A DNA stretch of 64,000 nucleotides from UBA4782 sp034430215 (GCA_034430215.1 DAOUFE010000028.1:29036-93035); one strand, 5' to 3'. Numbered from the stretch's first letter, positions 51,280 through 60,106 are shown. Numbers and translations: made by a program. The notes: generated from the sequence alone by a model not told the origin.

Positions 51280-51816
51280 GTGATTTTATGGCAGGTTTCT
51301 ACGAACGCAAATGAAATCATCGAATTTCTCCATCTGACGCCCCTTCCTATAGAAGGTGGGTTGTTCAGTCAGACATACAAAGCGAAAGAAAGTATTCCCC
51401 ACCATGCGTTACCTCCCCGTTATCAAAGTGACCGCAGCTTTGGGACAGCTATCTATTACCTCCACCAACCTGGGACATTCTCCGCCATCCATCGTTTGCT
51501 TACTGATGAGATTTATCATTTCTATCTTGGAAACCCTATCGAAATGCTTTTACTATTTCCGGATGGAAGCTCGCAGGTGGTCATTCTTGGTCAGGAAATT
51601 CTCGCAGGACAATTTGTTCAATTCGTTGTTCCTGCAGGTGTTTGGCAGGGTTCACACCTTCTGCAACCAAATGGTTGGGCTTTATTAGGTACCACGATGG
51701 CTCCAGGATACGAACAGGATGATTTCGAGCTCGGACACCGCAAGGAATTATTATTACAATACCCTGAACAAAAGCATTTGATTGATATTCTCACCCTTGA
51801 TGGGAGCCAGTCATGA
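51280..51816 (+). CDS. Cupin_5 (DUF985) family protein
   Basis: Small cupin-fold protein, 178 aa. The pattern IIEFLHLTPLPIEGGLFSQTYKA, the core FGTAIYYLHQPGTFSAIHRLLTDEIYHFYLGNPIEMLLLF with cupin His/Glu residues, and VPAGVWQGSHLL, GTTMAPGYEQDDFELG are DUF985 hallmarks. Enzymatic role unknown; some relatives are thought to be sugar epimerases or metal-binding proteins. The start appears to be GTG 51280 without a clear ribosome site. Its stop overlaps the SDR start (ATGA). Confidence 0.8.
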   Translation: MILWQVSTNANEIIEFLHLTPLPIEGGLFSQTYKAKESIPHHALPPRYQSDRSFGTAIYYLHQPGTFSAIHRLLTDEIYHFYLGNPIEMLLLFPDGSSQVVILGQEILAGQFVQFVVPAGVWQGSHLLQPNGWALLGTTMAPGYEQDDFELGHRKELLLQYPEQKHLIDILTLDGSQS

Positions 51817-52610
51817 AGCCTGAAACAATAATTCCCCCCGTAGAAAGTTTATTTGATTTCCATGGAAAGATCGCTGTTGTAACCGGAGGTGGAACTGGAA
51901 TTGGCAGAGGAATTGCCGGACGATTCGCTGAAGCAGGTGCAACTGTCGCCATTCATTACAACACCAGCAAGGTTGGTGCTGAAAGTTTGAAACAGGGTAT
52001 CATCTTAAAAAACGGAAAAGCTGAAATATTTCAGGCAGACCTGACAGAAAGTGAGCAGGTCAACAAGCTGTTTGATTCAATTTATCAATCATTTGGAAAA
52101 GTGGATATCCTTGTCAATAACGCGGGAACTTTTCCGCTTGCCAACCTGCTGGAAATGACCCCTGCCCAATGGGATAATGTGATCAATGTCAATTTGCGTA
52201 GTGCATTTTTATGTACTCAAGCTGCTGCCCGTCAGATGATCAAAACCGGAAATAGCGGCTCGATCATCAACATCACTTCGATCGAAGCAGAAAACCCCGC
52301 ACCATCTCATTGTCATTATGATGCAGCCAAAGGTGGATTATTGATGCTTACTCGCTCTTCAGCAATGGAACTGGCACCCCATCAGATCCGTGTGAATGCA
52401 GTTGCACCTGGGTTGATATGGAAAGAAGGGATCGAACAGGAATGGGCGGATGGAGTCGAACGTTGGGAGAAGACTGCCCCTCTTCATCGCCTGGGCATGC
52501 CTGAAGATGTAGCAGATGCCTGTTTATTCTTTGCTTCTGATGCTTCCCGCTGGATCACCGGAGCCAGTCTCCTGGTGGATGGTGGGGTAATGACACACTG
52601 CATTTTTTAA
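51813..52610 (+). CDS. SDR-family oxidoreductase
   Basis: Classical short-chain dehydrogenase, 265 aa, cytoplasmic. NAD(P)-binding VTGGGTGIGRGIAGRFAEAGA, NNAG in DILVNNAGTFPL, catalytic Ser in INITSIEAENP and YxxxK in CHYDAAKGGLLMLTRSSAMELA are all intact, and the C-terminal WITGASLLVDGG is standard. The absence of an acidic residue after beta-2 is compatible with NADP. It is last in the SIS/aldolase/cupin operon and could oxidise or reduce the sugar or the aldehyde produced there. Substrate unknown. Confidence 0.9.
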   Translation: MKPETIIPPVESLFDFHGKIAVVTGGGTGIGRGIAGRFAEAGATVAIHYNTSKVGAESLKQGIILKNGKAEIFQADLTESEQVNKLFDSIYQSFGKVDILVNNAGTFPLANLLEMTPAQWDNVINVNLRSAFLCTQAAARQMIKTGNSGSIINITSIEAENPAPSHCHYDAAKGGLLMLTRSSAMELAPHQIRVNAVAPGLIWKEGIEQEWADGVERWEKTAPLHRLGMPEDVADACLFFASDASRWITGASLLVDGGVMTHCIF

Positions 52611-52613
52611 AAG

Positions 52614-52648
52614 AAAAGCCGGTTCTGAAAAATCAAGAACCGGCTTTT
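52614..52648. terminator. Bidirectional terminator between SDR and E2 genes
   Basis: AAAAGCCGGTTCT (52614-52626) pairs perfectly with AGAACCGGCTTTT (52636-52648), 13 bp and a 9-nt loop, with T-runs on both strands, between converging genes. Confidence 0.92.
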
Positions 52649-52653
52649 TTAGT

Positions 52654-53991
52654 CTACACCACCAGCAGCGCTGGTGTTTCGATCAGATCTTTTATGAATC
52701 GTAGAAAACGGGCTGCGGGTGCACCATCCACAATACGATGGTCGAACACCAGGCTCAACACCATCATCTGTCGTTTAACCAGTACATCTCCTATATACAC
52801 AGGTTGCGCGCTGATCCTCCCTACACCCAGGATGGCTGCTTCCGGTAAATTGATCACAGGAGTAAATCCATCCACATCGTACATCCCCAGGTTGGTGATC
52901 GTAAATGTACCGCCAGCCAGTTCATCAGGCATTGAACGACCGTTGCGGGCTTTTCCCGCCTGTTCACGAATTTCGATGCCAAGCTGCTGCAGCCCTTTTT
53001 GATCGGCGTTATGTACCACCGGAACCAGCAAGCCACGCTCGGTATCCACAGCAATTCCAATATTGATCTCTGGTACAAACTCGATTGCTTCTGGAGTCAG
53101 TCGGGCATTCATATAGGGATACTTGAGTAGTGCAGTTGCCACAATTTTTGCTAGTAACTCATTATAACCAGGGTTAAATCCCCATGATTCAGCATAGAGG
53201 GTTTTCAACTTTTCTCGCCAGGCTACCAGCTCAGTCGCATCAACTTCCATAAATAGTGTCACACGGGCTGATGTATGCACACTGGACGCCATGCGTTCAG
53301 CGATGATCTTCCTGACACCAGTCAGAGGGATTCTGGTTACTTCTCCTGATATTACAGGTTGTGACAGGGTTTGTTGAATCTGGTAAGCCTGTTCAACATC
53401 CGCTTTCGTGACCATCCCCCTGACACCAGTACCGGTCAATTCGCGCACATCCACACCAACATCCTGCGCCATGCGCTGGGCAACAGCCGTAACTTTCGGT
53501 TCATTTTGCAGTGCCTTAAGTACATCCTGTTCAATGATACGAATACCCCTTCCCCCGGTTGGAGTGATCCCTTCCAGCGAAATACGCTTTTCTTTGGCTA
53601 TTCTTTTTGCGCGAGGAGAAATAAATATCTTATCAGGAATAGCCAGATGCTTTTCCACCGGTTGATCTTCACCTTTTAAAGGAGCGATTTTCGATGCTGT
53701 TGTTTCTACAGGTGTTTCTGAACCCACAGGTAAACCAGCCTCGAAGGTTTCTTCAGGTGTGCCAATGGTCGCAATCACAGTTAAAACAGGCACGATCATT
53801 CCTTTGGAAAATGGGCCAATATGGATGGTACCATTGGCGTTTGCCTCAATAGGAAATACCGCTTTATCCGTCTCAACTTCCACTACTTCCTGACCACGTT
53901 TAACGGTCGCCCCGTCTTCCACCAGCCAGTTGATAATGGTAACCTGCTCAACTGTCTGGCCCAACTGGGGAACAAACAGTTCTTTTGCCAT
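52654..53991 (-). CDS. Dihydrolipoamide acyltransferase (E2) with tandem E1/E3-binding domains
   Basis: Core acyltransferase of a 2-oxoacid dehydrogenase complex, 445 aa. Lipoyl domain at about 1-77 with the lipoylated Lys 43 in VETDKAVF; a short linker; then two peripheral-subunit-binding domains (about 122-160, SPRAKRIAKEKRISLEGITPTG; and about 168-205, VAQRMAQDVGVDVRELTGTG); and the catalytic domain ending with DHRIVDGAPAARFL. Most E2s have a single binding domain. ATG 53991 follows AAAGGTGG and overlaps the E1 stop by one base. Substrate could be pyruvate, acetoin or a branched-chain acid. Confidence 0.92.
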   Translation of the reverse strand: MAKELFVPQLGQTVEQVTIINWLVEDGATVKRGQEVVEVETDKAVFPIEANANGTIHIGPFSKGMIVPVLTVIATIGTPEETFEAGLPVGSETPVETTASKIAPLKGEDQPVEKHLAIPDKIFISPRAKRIAKEKRISLEGITPTGGRGIRIIEQDVLKALQNEPKVTAVAQRMAQDVGVDVRELTGTGVRGMVTKADVEQAYQIQQTLSQPVISGEVTRIPLTGVRKIIAERMASSVHTSARVTLFMEVDATELVAWREKLKTLYAESWGFNPGYNELLAKIVATALLKYPYMNARLTPEAIEFVPEINIGIAVDTERGLLVPVVHNADQKGLQQLGIEIREQAGKARNGRSMPDELAGGTFTITNLGMYDVDGFTPVINLPEAAILGVGRISAQPVYIGDVLVKRQMMVLSLVFDHRIVDGAPAARFLRFIKDLIETPALLVV

Positions 53992-56081
53992 TATGAAACC
54001 ACCTTTCTGCATGCCTCGACGATCCGCTTCGTATTGGGAATCGCTAAATCTTCCAACACTTCTGCGCGCGGAACTGGTACATTCGCCGCTGCTACACGCA
54101 CCATTGGTGCATCCAGCCAATCAAATACTCGCTCATTGAGCTGAACCATGACTTCGTTGATGAAGCTGGTATTCTCATAAGCTTCTGTAACACCCACAAA
54201 CCTGCCAGTTTTCTTTACGGATTCAGCAACTGTATCTATATCCAATGGGCATAAAGTACGCAAATCGATCACTTCCACATCGATACCCTCTTTTCCAAGG
54301 ATATCGGCTGCTTCCATTGCCCGTAAAACCATTCGGGAGTAGGTGACCAGTGTTACATCTTTACCCGGTCGCTTGATATCCGCTACACCAAAGGGAATGA
54401 TGTAATCTTCTTCCGGAACCGGACCTTTTTCTTTATAAAGCATCTTATGTTCGATGAACATAACAGGATTGTCATCACGAATGGCGGCTTTCAACAAACC
54501 TTTGGCATCGTAGGGAGTAGATGGCATCACTACATAAATTCCCGGGAAGTGCGTCCAGAGACTCTCCAGACTTTGTGAATGGTGAGCCGCAATCGCCCTT
54601 CCCGCACCTCCCTCAGTGCGAATGACCATCGGAACAGAAGTTTTTCCGCCAAACATATAGCGATTCTTTGCACCCTGGTTTGCCACTTGATCCATCGCCA
54701 GTGGCGTAAAATCAACATACATGATTTCTGCAACAGGTCGCATACCTGCCATGGCAGCACCTACTGCTGCACCACCAATGGTTGCTTCAGAAATGGGTGT
54801 ATCAATCACTCTCTTCTCGCCAAACTCTTCGAATAAACCACGGGTTGCTCCATATGCACCACCATATAGCCCAACATCCTCCCCCATGATGAACACTTTT
54901 GGATCACGCTTCATCTCTTCACGAGCAGCTTCCACCAATGCCTGTGCGTAAGTGATCTCTCGCTTTACTTCACCCTTATGAATCTTTTCCCGCCATTCTT
55001 TATCGGTAGTAATATCCTGGGCAGTAAATTTCGAGGGAGCAAAAACATCTGTGGTCAATTCGCTTCCACTGGGTTCTGGTGACCGGTTACTGTATTCCAT
55101 GGCGGCATCTAGCTTATTTTGTACGTCACCTTCCAGGGTATCCACTTCTTTTTTATTCATTAAACCCAGTGAAACCAGACCTTTCGAAAAAGTATCCAGT
55201 GGGTCACGTTTCTTCCATTCAGCTTCTTCTGCACGTGTACGGTACGCCCTAGGATCAGAGTGGGAATGCCCATACCAGCGATATGTCATACATTCAACAA
55301 TTGAAGGACCTTCACCTCGTCTGGCTCTGGTGACCGCCTTGCTAACCTCACTCCGTACTGCAAGTGGGTTCATGCCATCCACTGTCTCTCCAGGAATGCC
55401 GTAGGCTTTTGCCCTTTCAGCGATCCATTGAACTTTACTCGCTTTTGCCCACGGGACGGACATGGCATACTGGTTGTTCTCCACCACAAAAACCACAGGC
55501 AGGTTCCATAAACTCGCCATATTGAGCGATTCATGGAAGTTACCCGTATTGGATGCCCCATCTCCAAAGAAGCACAACACAACCCGGTCGGTATCCTGAA
55601 GTTTTTGAGCCAGGGCAGCGCCTACAGCAACAGGAATATTTCCACCTACGATACCCGTTGCACCCAGGTTACCATGATCTACATCGGCAATGTGCATTGA
55701 GCCACCCTTGCCCTTGCAATACCCTCCCGATTTTCCGAGAACTTCCGCCATCATGCGGTTATAGTGTTGCTGCTTCTCTTCAGCTGTTTTTGCTGCGTTA
55801 TCACCATGAGCATGCGCATGCCCATGTCCACGATGCGTACTGGTGACCAGGTCATCATCACGCAAAGCAGCAATTGCACCAACCGCCACCGCTTCTTCAC
55901 CAGCATACAGATGAGACGCACCTCGCAAAACAGCTCTACCTAATAATTCGGCAATATTATCCTCAAAGGCGCGTATTTCCATCATCTGGCGTAGATATTT
56001 CACAAGCTCTTCTTTTGTGAGTTCCTGTTCTTCTATCAGAGCAGATAATTCTTCCAGTGTACGAACTTCACTCGTATCCAT
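53991..56081 (-). CDS. Fused alpha-beta E1 of a 2-oxoacid dehydrogenase (pyruvate/acetoin type)
   Basis: Thiamine-diphosphate decarboxylase, 696 aa, joining the usual alpha (about 1-330) and beta (about 370-696) chains through a linker. The alpha half has RAFEDNIAELLGRAVLRGASHLYAGEEAV, the ThDP motif FFGDGASNTGNFHESLNMASLW to VVENNQYAM, and YRWYGHSHSDP; the beta half has MGEDVGLYGGAYGATRGL, DTPISEATIGGAAVGAAMAG and MVIRTEGGAGRAIAAHHSQSLE. After HRGHG the loop carries a His-rich stretch and an extra segment before MMAEVLGK. AGGAGG precedes ATG 56081. The E2 gene follows directly; no E3 gene is in the window. Confidence 0.93.
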   Translation of the reverse strand: MDTSEVRTLEELSALIEEQELTKEELVKYLRQMMEIRAFEDNIAELLGRAVLRGASHLYAGEEAVAVGAIAALRDDDLVTSTHRGHGHAHAHGDNAAKTAEEKQQHYNRMMAEVLGKSGGYCKGKGGSMHIADVDHGNLGATGIVGGNIPVAVGAALAQKLQDTDRVVLCFFGDGASNTGNFHESLNMASLWNLPVVFVVENNQYAMSVPWAKASKVQWIAERAKAYGIPGETVDGMNPLAVRSEVSKAVTRARRGEGPSIVECMTYRWYGHSHSDPRAYRTRAEEAEWKKRDPLDTFSKGLVSLGLMNKKEVDTLEGDVQNKLDAAMEYSNRSPEPSGSELTTDVFAPSKFTAQDITTDKEWREKIHKGEVKREITYAQALVEAAREEMKRDPKVFIMGEDVGLYGGAYGATRGLFEEFGEKRVIDTPISEATIGGAAVGAAMAGMRPVAEIMYVDFTPLAMDQVANQGAKNRYMFGGKTSVPMVIRTEGGAGRAIAAHHSQSLESLWTHFPGIYVVMPSTPYDAKGLLKAAIRDDNPVMFIEHKMLYKEKGPVPEEDYIIPFGVADIKRPGKDVTLVTYSRMVLRAMEAADILGKEGIDVEVIDLRTLCPLDIDTVAESVKKTGRFVGVTEAYENTSFINEVMVQLNERVFDWLDAPMVRVAAANVPVPRAEVLEDLAIPNTKRIVEACRKVVS

Positions 56082-56111
56082 ATACCTCCTAAAATATTCT
56101 TAAAATAATTT

Positions 56112-56642
56112 TTATTCCTCTGGGGGATAAATTTTCTCAGGGGTATTCCGGCGTTTCGGACGTTCAATAAGCTCCAACGTGACACCCAATGCTTCTTCAG
56201 TATCCAGGTAGGCAAAGAAACCATCACCATCCAGCCCATGTCCCCCCCCATCCATGATTACATGTAAGCCGGCTGCCTCCGCCTGGCGAATGGCAGCTTC
56301 TATATCATCTACGATCAAACCGAAATGGTGTACTCCATAACCATGCTCTTTCACAAAATCAGCATAGACAGTGTCACCCCATTGCATTTCGATCAATTCA
56401 ACACGGGTTGTACCAAAATACGAAAGCGCAACACGCATGGAGTATTCGGTATCTTTTCCATGGTATGTCATGTGTTTCAGTAAAGGGCGCTCATAACGAT
56501 AAAAATGCCAGGGTCCAATACCAAACATCTTGTAATAATTTTCCACCGTTTTATCCAGGTCTTTTACCACCAGAGCTACCTGTGTAACCCCATTATTAAG
56601 AAAAGGTAATTTCGTTGTATCAAAAGGCTGTTCGGGAATCAT
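56112..56642 (-). CDS. VOC (glyoxalase/bleomycin resistance) family protein
   Basis: Vicinal-oxygen-chelate fold protein, 176 aa, with paired beta-alpha-beta-beta-beta units: VTQVALVVKDLDKTVENYYKMFGIGPWHFY and HHFGLIVDDIEAAIRQAEAAGLHVIM, plus a possible metal Glu in GVTLELIE. Methylmalonyl-CoA epimerase and lyase-type enzymes share this fold, and the YYKMFGIGPW wording is common in such proteins. ATG 56642 follows GGAG; the frame to 56681 is longer but lacks a ribosome site. It precedes the E1-E2 genes by 30 nt on the same strand and is probably co-transcribed. Confidence 0.8.
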   Translation of the reverse strand: MIPEQPFDTTKLPFLNNGVTQVALVVKDLDKTVENYYKMFGIGPWHFYRYERPLLKHMTYHGKDTEYSMRVALSYFGTTRVELIEMQWGDTVYADFVKEHGYGVHHFGLIVDDIEAAIRQAEAAGLHVIMDGGGHGLDGDGFFAYLDTEEALGVTLELIERPKRRNTPEKIYPPEE

Positions 56643-56826
56643 AAATGCTCCAAAAAACATCGTAAAGATTGAAACTAACATTATTATACCTGCGCAAATT
56701 TCTGCTACACAAAAACAGTCAGGTTTTCAGATAAAACAGAAAGGTATTTTATTGATGTAATGAATGGGATCCAAGACAACCCCTTCCTGTAAAGAATTAC
56801 TGCCTATCACAATTTTCTGCAGGCTA

Positions 56827-56855
56827 TTGTATTAGAACATATTTTCTATTATAAT
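56827..56855 (+). promoter_or_regulatory. Promoter of the RecA-like/PolB operon
   Basis: TTGTAT (56827-56832), 17-nt spacer and TATAAT (56850-56855). The -10 is perfect, the -35 weak. Transcription would start near 56862, about 20 nt before the first ATG. No SOS-type palindrome was recognised. Confidence 0.6.
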
Positions 56856-56883
56856 AGGAGTGTGAGGCTTACAGGTGATTGGT

Positions 56884-57426
56884 ATGAAGAATTTTCCCAT
56901 TGTGCCAGTATCAGGGCAGGTCTCCCTGTTAATCTCCCCTTCCGTCACATTACCCTATTTGATGGAAATTGCGGCGAAACTTGCCATGCAAAGTCAGGTG
57001 TTGATCCTGGATGGCGGGAACTGCTTTGACGGATTCACCCTGACACGCACATTGCGATCCAATACCACGGATATACAAGCGGTTCTTGAACGAATCCTCT
57101 TGAGTCGCATTTTTACCTGCTATCAAATGGCTACCATGCTTGAAACCTGCCCTCGTGAGCAAAAACCCCTGATGGTGCTGGACATCCTTTCTACTTTCCT
57201 GGATGAGAACGTAAAACTGCCTATCCGCAAACAGCTTTTTCGAAATTGCCTGGCACATTTGCAGCATATCAGCCGATCTGCTCCAGTTTTTGTTTGGGCG
57301 CGCTATCGTTCTTCAACCGTGATCGATGATGGTGGAATGCTGGATACTCTCAAAGATGCTGCAGATGCGATCTGGCATTTTGAAACACCTGAACCAGTAA
57401 TTCTTCAGCCTTCATTGTTTGGATAG
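56884..57426 (+). CDS. RecA/RadA-like protein lacking the Walker A motif
   Basis: Cytoplasmic protein of 180 aa, not assigned to a named family. The order of strands resembles the RecA/Rad51 ATPase core: LLISPSVTLPYLMEIAAKLAMQSQVLILDGGNCFDGF where P-loop and first strands belong, then a Walker-B-like PLMVLDILSTFLDEN and a strand VFVWARY. The G-x-x-x-x-G-K-T of Walker A is replaced (SPSVTLPY), so ATP binding is doubtful. It opens a three-gene operon ending in a family B DNA polymerase. By analogy, ImuA in bacterial mutasomes is a RecA-like partner of an error-prone polymerase. ATG 56884 has AGGTG six nt upstream. Confidence 0.6.
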   Translation: MKNFPIVPVSGQVSLLISPSVTLPYLMEIAAKLAMQSQVLILDGGNCFDGFTLTRTLRSNTTDIQAVLERILLSRIFTCYQMATMLETCPREQKPLMVLDILSTFLDENVKLPIRKQLFRNCLAHLQHISRSAPVFVWARYRSSTVIDDGGMLDTLKDAADAIWHFETPEPVILQPSLFG

Positions 57427-57462
57427 ATTTTTAATGTATTTGAAGGAAAAAAGGTTTTCGTT

Positions 57463-57726
57463 ATGGGTAGAACATTATCTTCATCAACACAGACATTTAT
57501 ACAGGAAGAAGGCGCGCTAGGTCGCTTCCGCAGAGCATTACGAAAAAGTGACCAGCTTGCCTTTGATGAACTATTCGATGCTGCGCAGCAGCATATTTCC
57601 GCTGTGTCTTATGCTTCTCACCTCTTGCCTTTCGAGAGCATGCTGCTCGCCATGTTGCTCGAAGAGCATAAAGAAGTCATGCGGCTGCGGCAGGTTGTGA
57701 ACGAATTATTGGAGATGCATGCCTGA
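57463..57726 (+). CDS. Small helical protein encoded upstream of polB
   Basis: Not recognised; 87 aa, soluble, probably all-helical. It has a basic patch (RFRRALRKSDQ, about 21-31), an acidic FDELFDAAQQHISAV helix and a Leu-rich C-terminus (FESMLLAMLLEEHKEVMRLRQVVNELLEM) that could form a coiled coil or bind a partner. It lies 36 nt after the RecA-like gene with GAAGGAAA upstream and overlaps polB by 8 nt, so it is translationally coupled to the polymerase. A DNA- or polymerase-binding adaptor is a guess from position. Confidence 0.7.
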   Translation: MGRTLSSSTQTFIQEEGALGRFRRALRKSDQLAFDELFDAAQQHISAVSYASHLLPFESMLLAMLLEEHKEVMRLRQVVNELLEMHA

Positions 57727-60043
57727 AGTAAAAGGTTGGCTTCTGGATCTTTTCGAAGACCCACAGGATGACGTGATACTGTATCTCATCACAAAAAAAG
57801 GACAACGATACCGGTTACATTGTGATTTTCCCATCACCTTTTATGCTCTGGGAAGCAATACAGATTTGCGCACTCTATGGCGCTTTTTGACTACGCAAAT
57901 TCCCCGACCCACACTGCACCGCGAGAAACGCCTGGATGTATTCAGCAAGCGGGAAGAGACTGTACTGGCAATCACAACCAAAAAATCTGTGGATGAGCGC
58001 CCCCTTTTTGAAAAGGTTGCACACACTTTTCCTTACCTGACTTACGCTGATACCGATATCCAGCTTTCATTGCGGTTTGCTGCTATAACGGGGGTATATC
58101 CGCTTGCCTATTGCCAGGCAGTTTTTGATCAGAACAATGTCCTGACACACATCAAACCCCTGGAAGAAGCCTGGGCAATCCTACCAGCAGATATTCCTTT
58201 CCGCATCATGAGCTTGAGCCCTGATCAGGATCCCCACCACGCCCAGCCACAACAGTTGCACGTGGATGTGAACAAATATCACTTTACTTTTAACCTCCAA
58301 CCAGAACGCGGGCTGTTGATCAATCTCAATTCCCTTCTGATGCGTTATGACCCGGATCTCCTCCTGACTGATTGGGGTGACACCTGGCTGCTGCCCCATT
58401 TAATCGAGTTATCCCAGAAATTCAATCTCCCGCTTTCTCTCAATCGCGAAGAGCGCAAAGGTTACCACTGGCAGAAAGAACGCAGTTATTTTTCCTATGG
58501 GCGAATTGTTTACCGCGGACAGCATGTTCATCTGTATGGGCGATGCCACATCGATCGGCGCAATGCTGTTTTGTGGGATGATTATGAACTGGATGGAGTT
58601 GTCGAAGCCTGCCGGGTAACTGCGTTACCGCTTCAGCTTTCTGCTCGCAGCTCACCGGGAACCGGTATTTCTTCTATTGAGATCCTCACAGCTTTGCGTG
58701 AGAAGATCCTGGTTCCCTGGCAAAAGCAGCAGGCTGAGATGATCAAACCCGCCTCTGAATTGTATCTGGCTGACCAGGGAGGCTTGATCTTCCAGCCCAA
58801 AATGGGTATGCACAAAGATGTTGCACAAATTGATTTTGTTTCCTTGTACCCCAGCATCATGGTGAATTTCAACATCTCTCCCGAAACGATCATCAACGAT
58901 CCCTCCGCTCAGAACTTAGTGCCCTCTCTTGGTTTGGGAATCGACAATAGCAAAATGGGCCTGGTTCCGAAAGCACTCAAACCTTTGCTTGACAAGCGGA
59001 TCACGCTAAAAACAGAATTGAGCAGCATGAAATCCTGGCACCCGCTACGAAAATCCTTTAAGAGACGTGCCTCTGCCCTCAAATGGTTGTTGGTAACCTG
59101 TTTTGGCTACCTGGGATACAAGAACGCCCGCTTTGGACGCATCGAAGCTCATCAGGCGGTTACGGCATACGCACGCGAGCTGATCTTACGCGCAAAAGAG
59201 ATTGCCGAAGCGATGGGCTTCGAGGTAATTCACATGTATGTTGACGCCTTGTGGGTCAGAAAACCGGGTTGTACTTCACAATCGGATTTTGATGAGCTAC
59301 TGCAAAAGATTCAGGAGATCACTGGAGTGGCAATCGCCATGGATGGCATCTACCGTTGGGTGGTTTTCTTTCCTTCTAAACAGAACATGCACAGATCTGT
59401 ACCAAACCGTTATTTTGGCGTATTTCAAGATCAGACTCTCAAGATTCGCGGGGTAGCTGTTCGTCGTGATGATACACCCGCCTTTGTCTCACAGGCGCAA
59501 ATGCAGATATTGAATCTGTTGGTCATTCCACCAGATCCTGCCGACGCACTTCCAGAAATAATCAGGTATCTCAAGCAATGTCTTCACTTGCTGAAAGAAC
59601 GAAAAATCCCTCTCGAGGATTTACTGGTGAACCAGCGACTTGGGCGAAAACTCGATGCCTACAACACATTGCCGGCTGCAGCGCGTGCCGCAATTCAACT
59701 GGAAAGCATCGGCAAACATCTCCGCCCTGGTCAACGGATCACTTTTTTGTTCACAACGGATAAAGCGGGTGTGCATGCCTGGGACCTGGATACTCCCCCC
59801 AATCCAAACAGCATTGATACTGCATATTATCAAAAACTGTTGTTCAGGGCTGCCACCGAGATATTGCAGCCCTGGATCAAAGACGAAGAAGATTTAAAAA
59901 GGCAGGTATTGGAGTATGAAGAGCAGTTGCTGCTTCCACGCGCCCCACATACTCATCCACTCGCACATTCAAAAAACACCCTGTCCCAATTAGCTAATTC
60001 CAGTTCAAAGAGCATCACTGCGAAAGCTGTCAGCATTGAATAA
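57719..60043 (+). CDS. Archaeal-like family B DNA polymerase with degenerate proofreading domain
   Basis: DNA-directed DNA polymerase, 774 aa. Polymerase motifs are kept: motif A IDFVSLYPSIM (Asp 372), motif B with Lys 455 in ALKWLLVTCFGYLGYKNARFG, and motif C as YVDALWV (Asp 509), the form used by archaeal-type PolB in Chloroflexota and haloarchaea. The 3'-5' exonuclease domain looks inactive: where Exo I needs D-I-E, residues 163-168 read IMSLSP, and Exo II reads TDWGDTWLLPHL without the expected Asn and Asp. The C-terminal region after about 560 is the thumb. An exonuclease-less PolB suggests translesion or repair synthesis. ATG 57719 has GGAG at 57711-57714. Confidence 0.85.
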   Translation: MPEVKGWLLDLFEDPQDDVILYLITKKGQRYRLHCDFPITFYALGSNTDLRTLWRFLTTQIPRPTLHREKRLDVFSKREETVLAITTKKSVDERPLFEKVAHTFPYLTYADTDIQLSLRFAAITGVYPLAYCQAVFDQNNVLTHIKPLEEAWAILPADIPFRIMSLSPDQDPHHAQPQQLHVDVNKYHFTFNLQPERGLLINLNSLLMRYDPDLLLTDWGDTWLLPHLIELSQKFNLPLSLNREERKGYHWQKERSYFSYGRIVYRGQHVHLYGRCHIDRRNAVLWDDYELDGVVEACRVTALPLQLSARSSPGTGISSIEILTALREKILVPWQKQQAEMIKPASELYLADQGGLIFQPKMGMHKDVAQIDFVSLYPSIMVNFNISPETIINDPSAQNLVPSLGLGIDNSKMGLVPKALKPLLDKRITLKTELSSMKSWHPLRKSFKRRASALKWLLVTCFGYLGYKNARFGRIEAHQAVTAYARELILRAKEIAEAMGFEVIHMYVDALWVRKPGCTSQSDFDELLQKIQEITGVAIAMDGIYRWVVFFPSKQNMHRSVPNRYFGVFQDQTLKIRGVAVRRDDTPAFVSQAQMQILNLLVIPPDPADALPEIIRYLKQCLHLLKERKIPLEDLLVNQRLGRKLDAYNTLPAAARAAIQLESIGKHLRPGQRITFLFTTDKAGVHAWDLDTPPNPNSIDTAYYQKLLFRAATEILQPWIKDEEDLKRQVLEYEEQLLLPRAPHTHPLAHSKNTLSQLANSSSKSITAKAVSIE

Positions 60044-60106
60044 ACAGGGCAAATAACAATTCGATTAATGTGTTAGTAAATCCTTTACTGGATTTTCGTT
60101 GAACCG

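Noticed and set aside
49766..52610. Sulfoquinovose or rhamnose catabolic operon
   Set aside because: The required kinase, isomerase and sulfo-specific or rhamnose-specific partners are not beside these genes.
60074..60095. AAATCC/GGATTT hairpin after polB as a terminator
   Set aside because: The stem is only 6 bp and AT-rich with a weak T-run; too weak to list as a feature.
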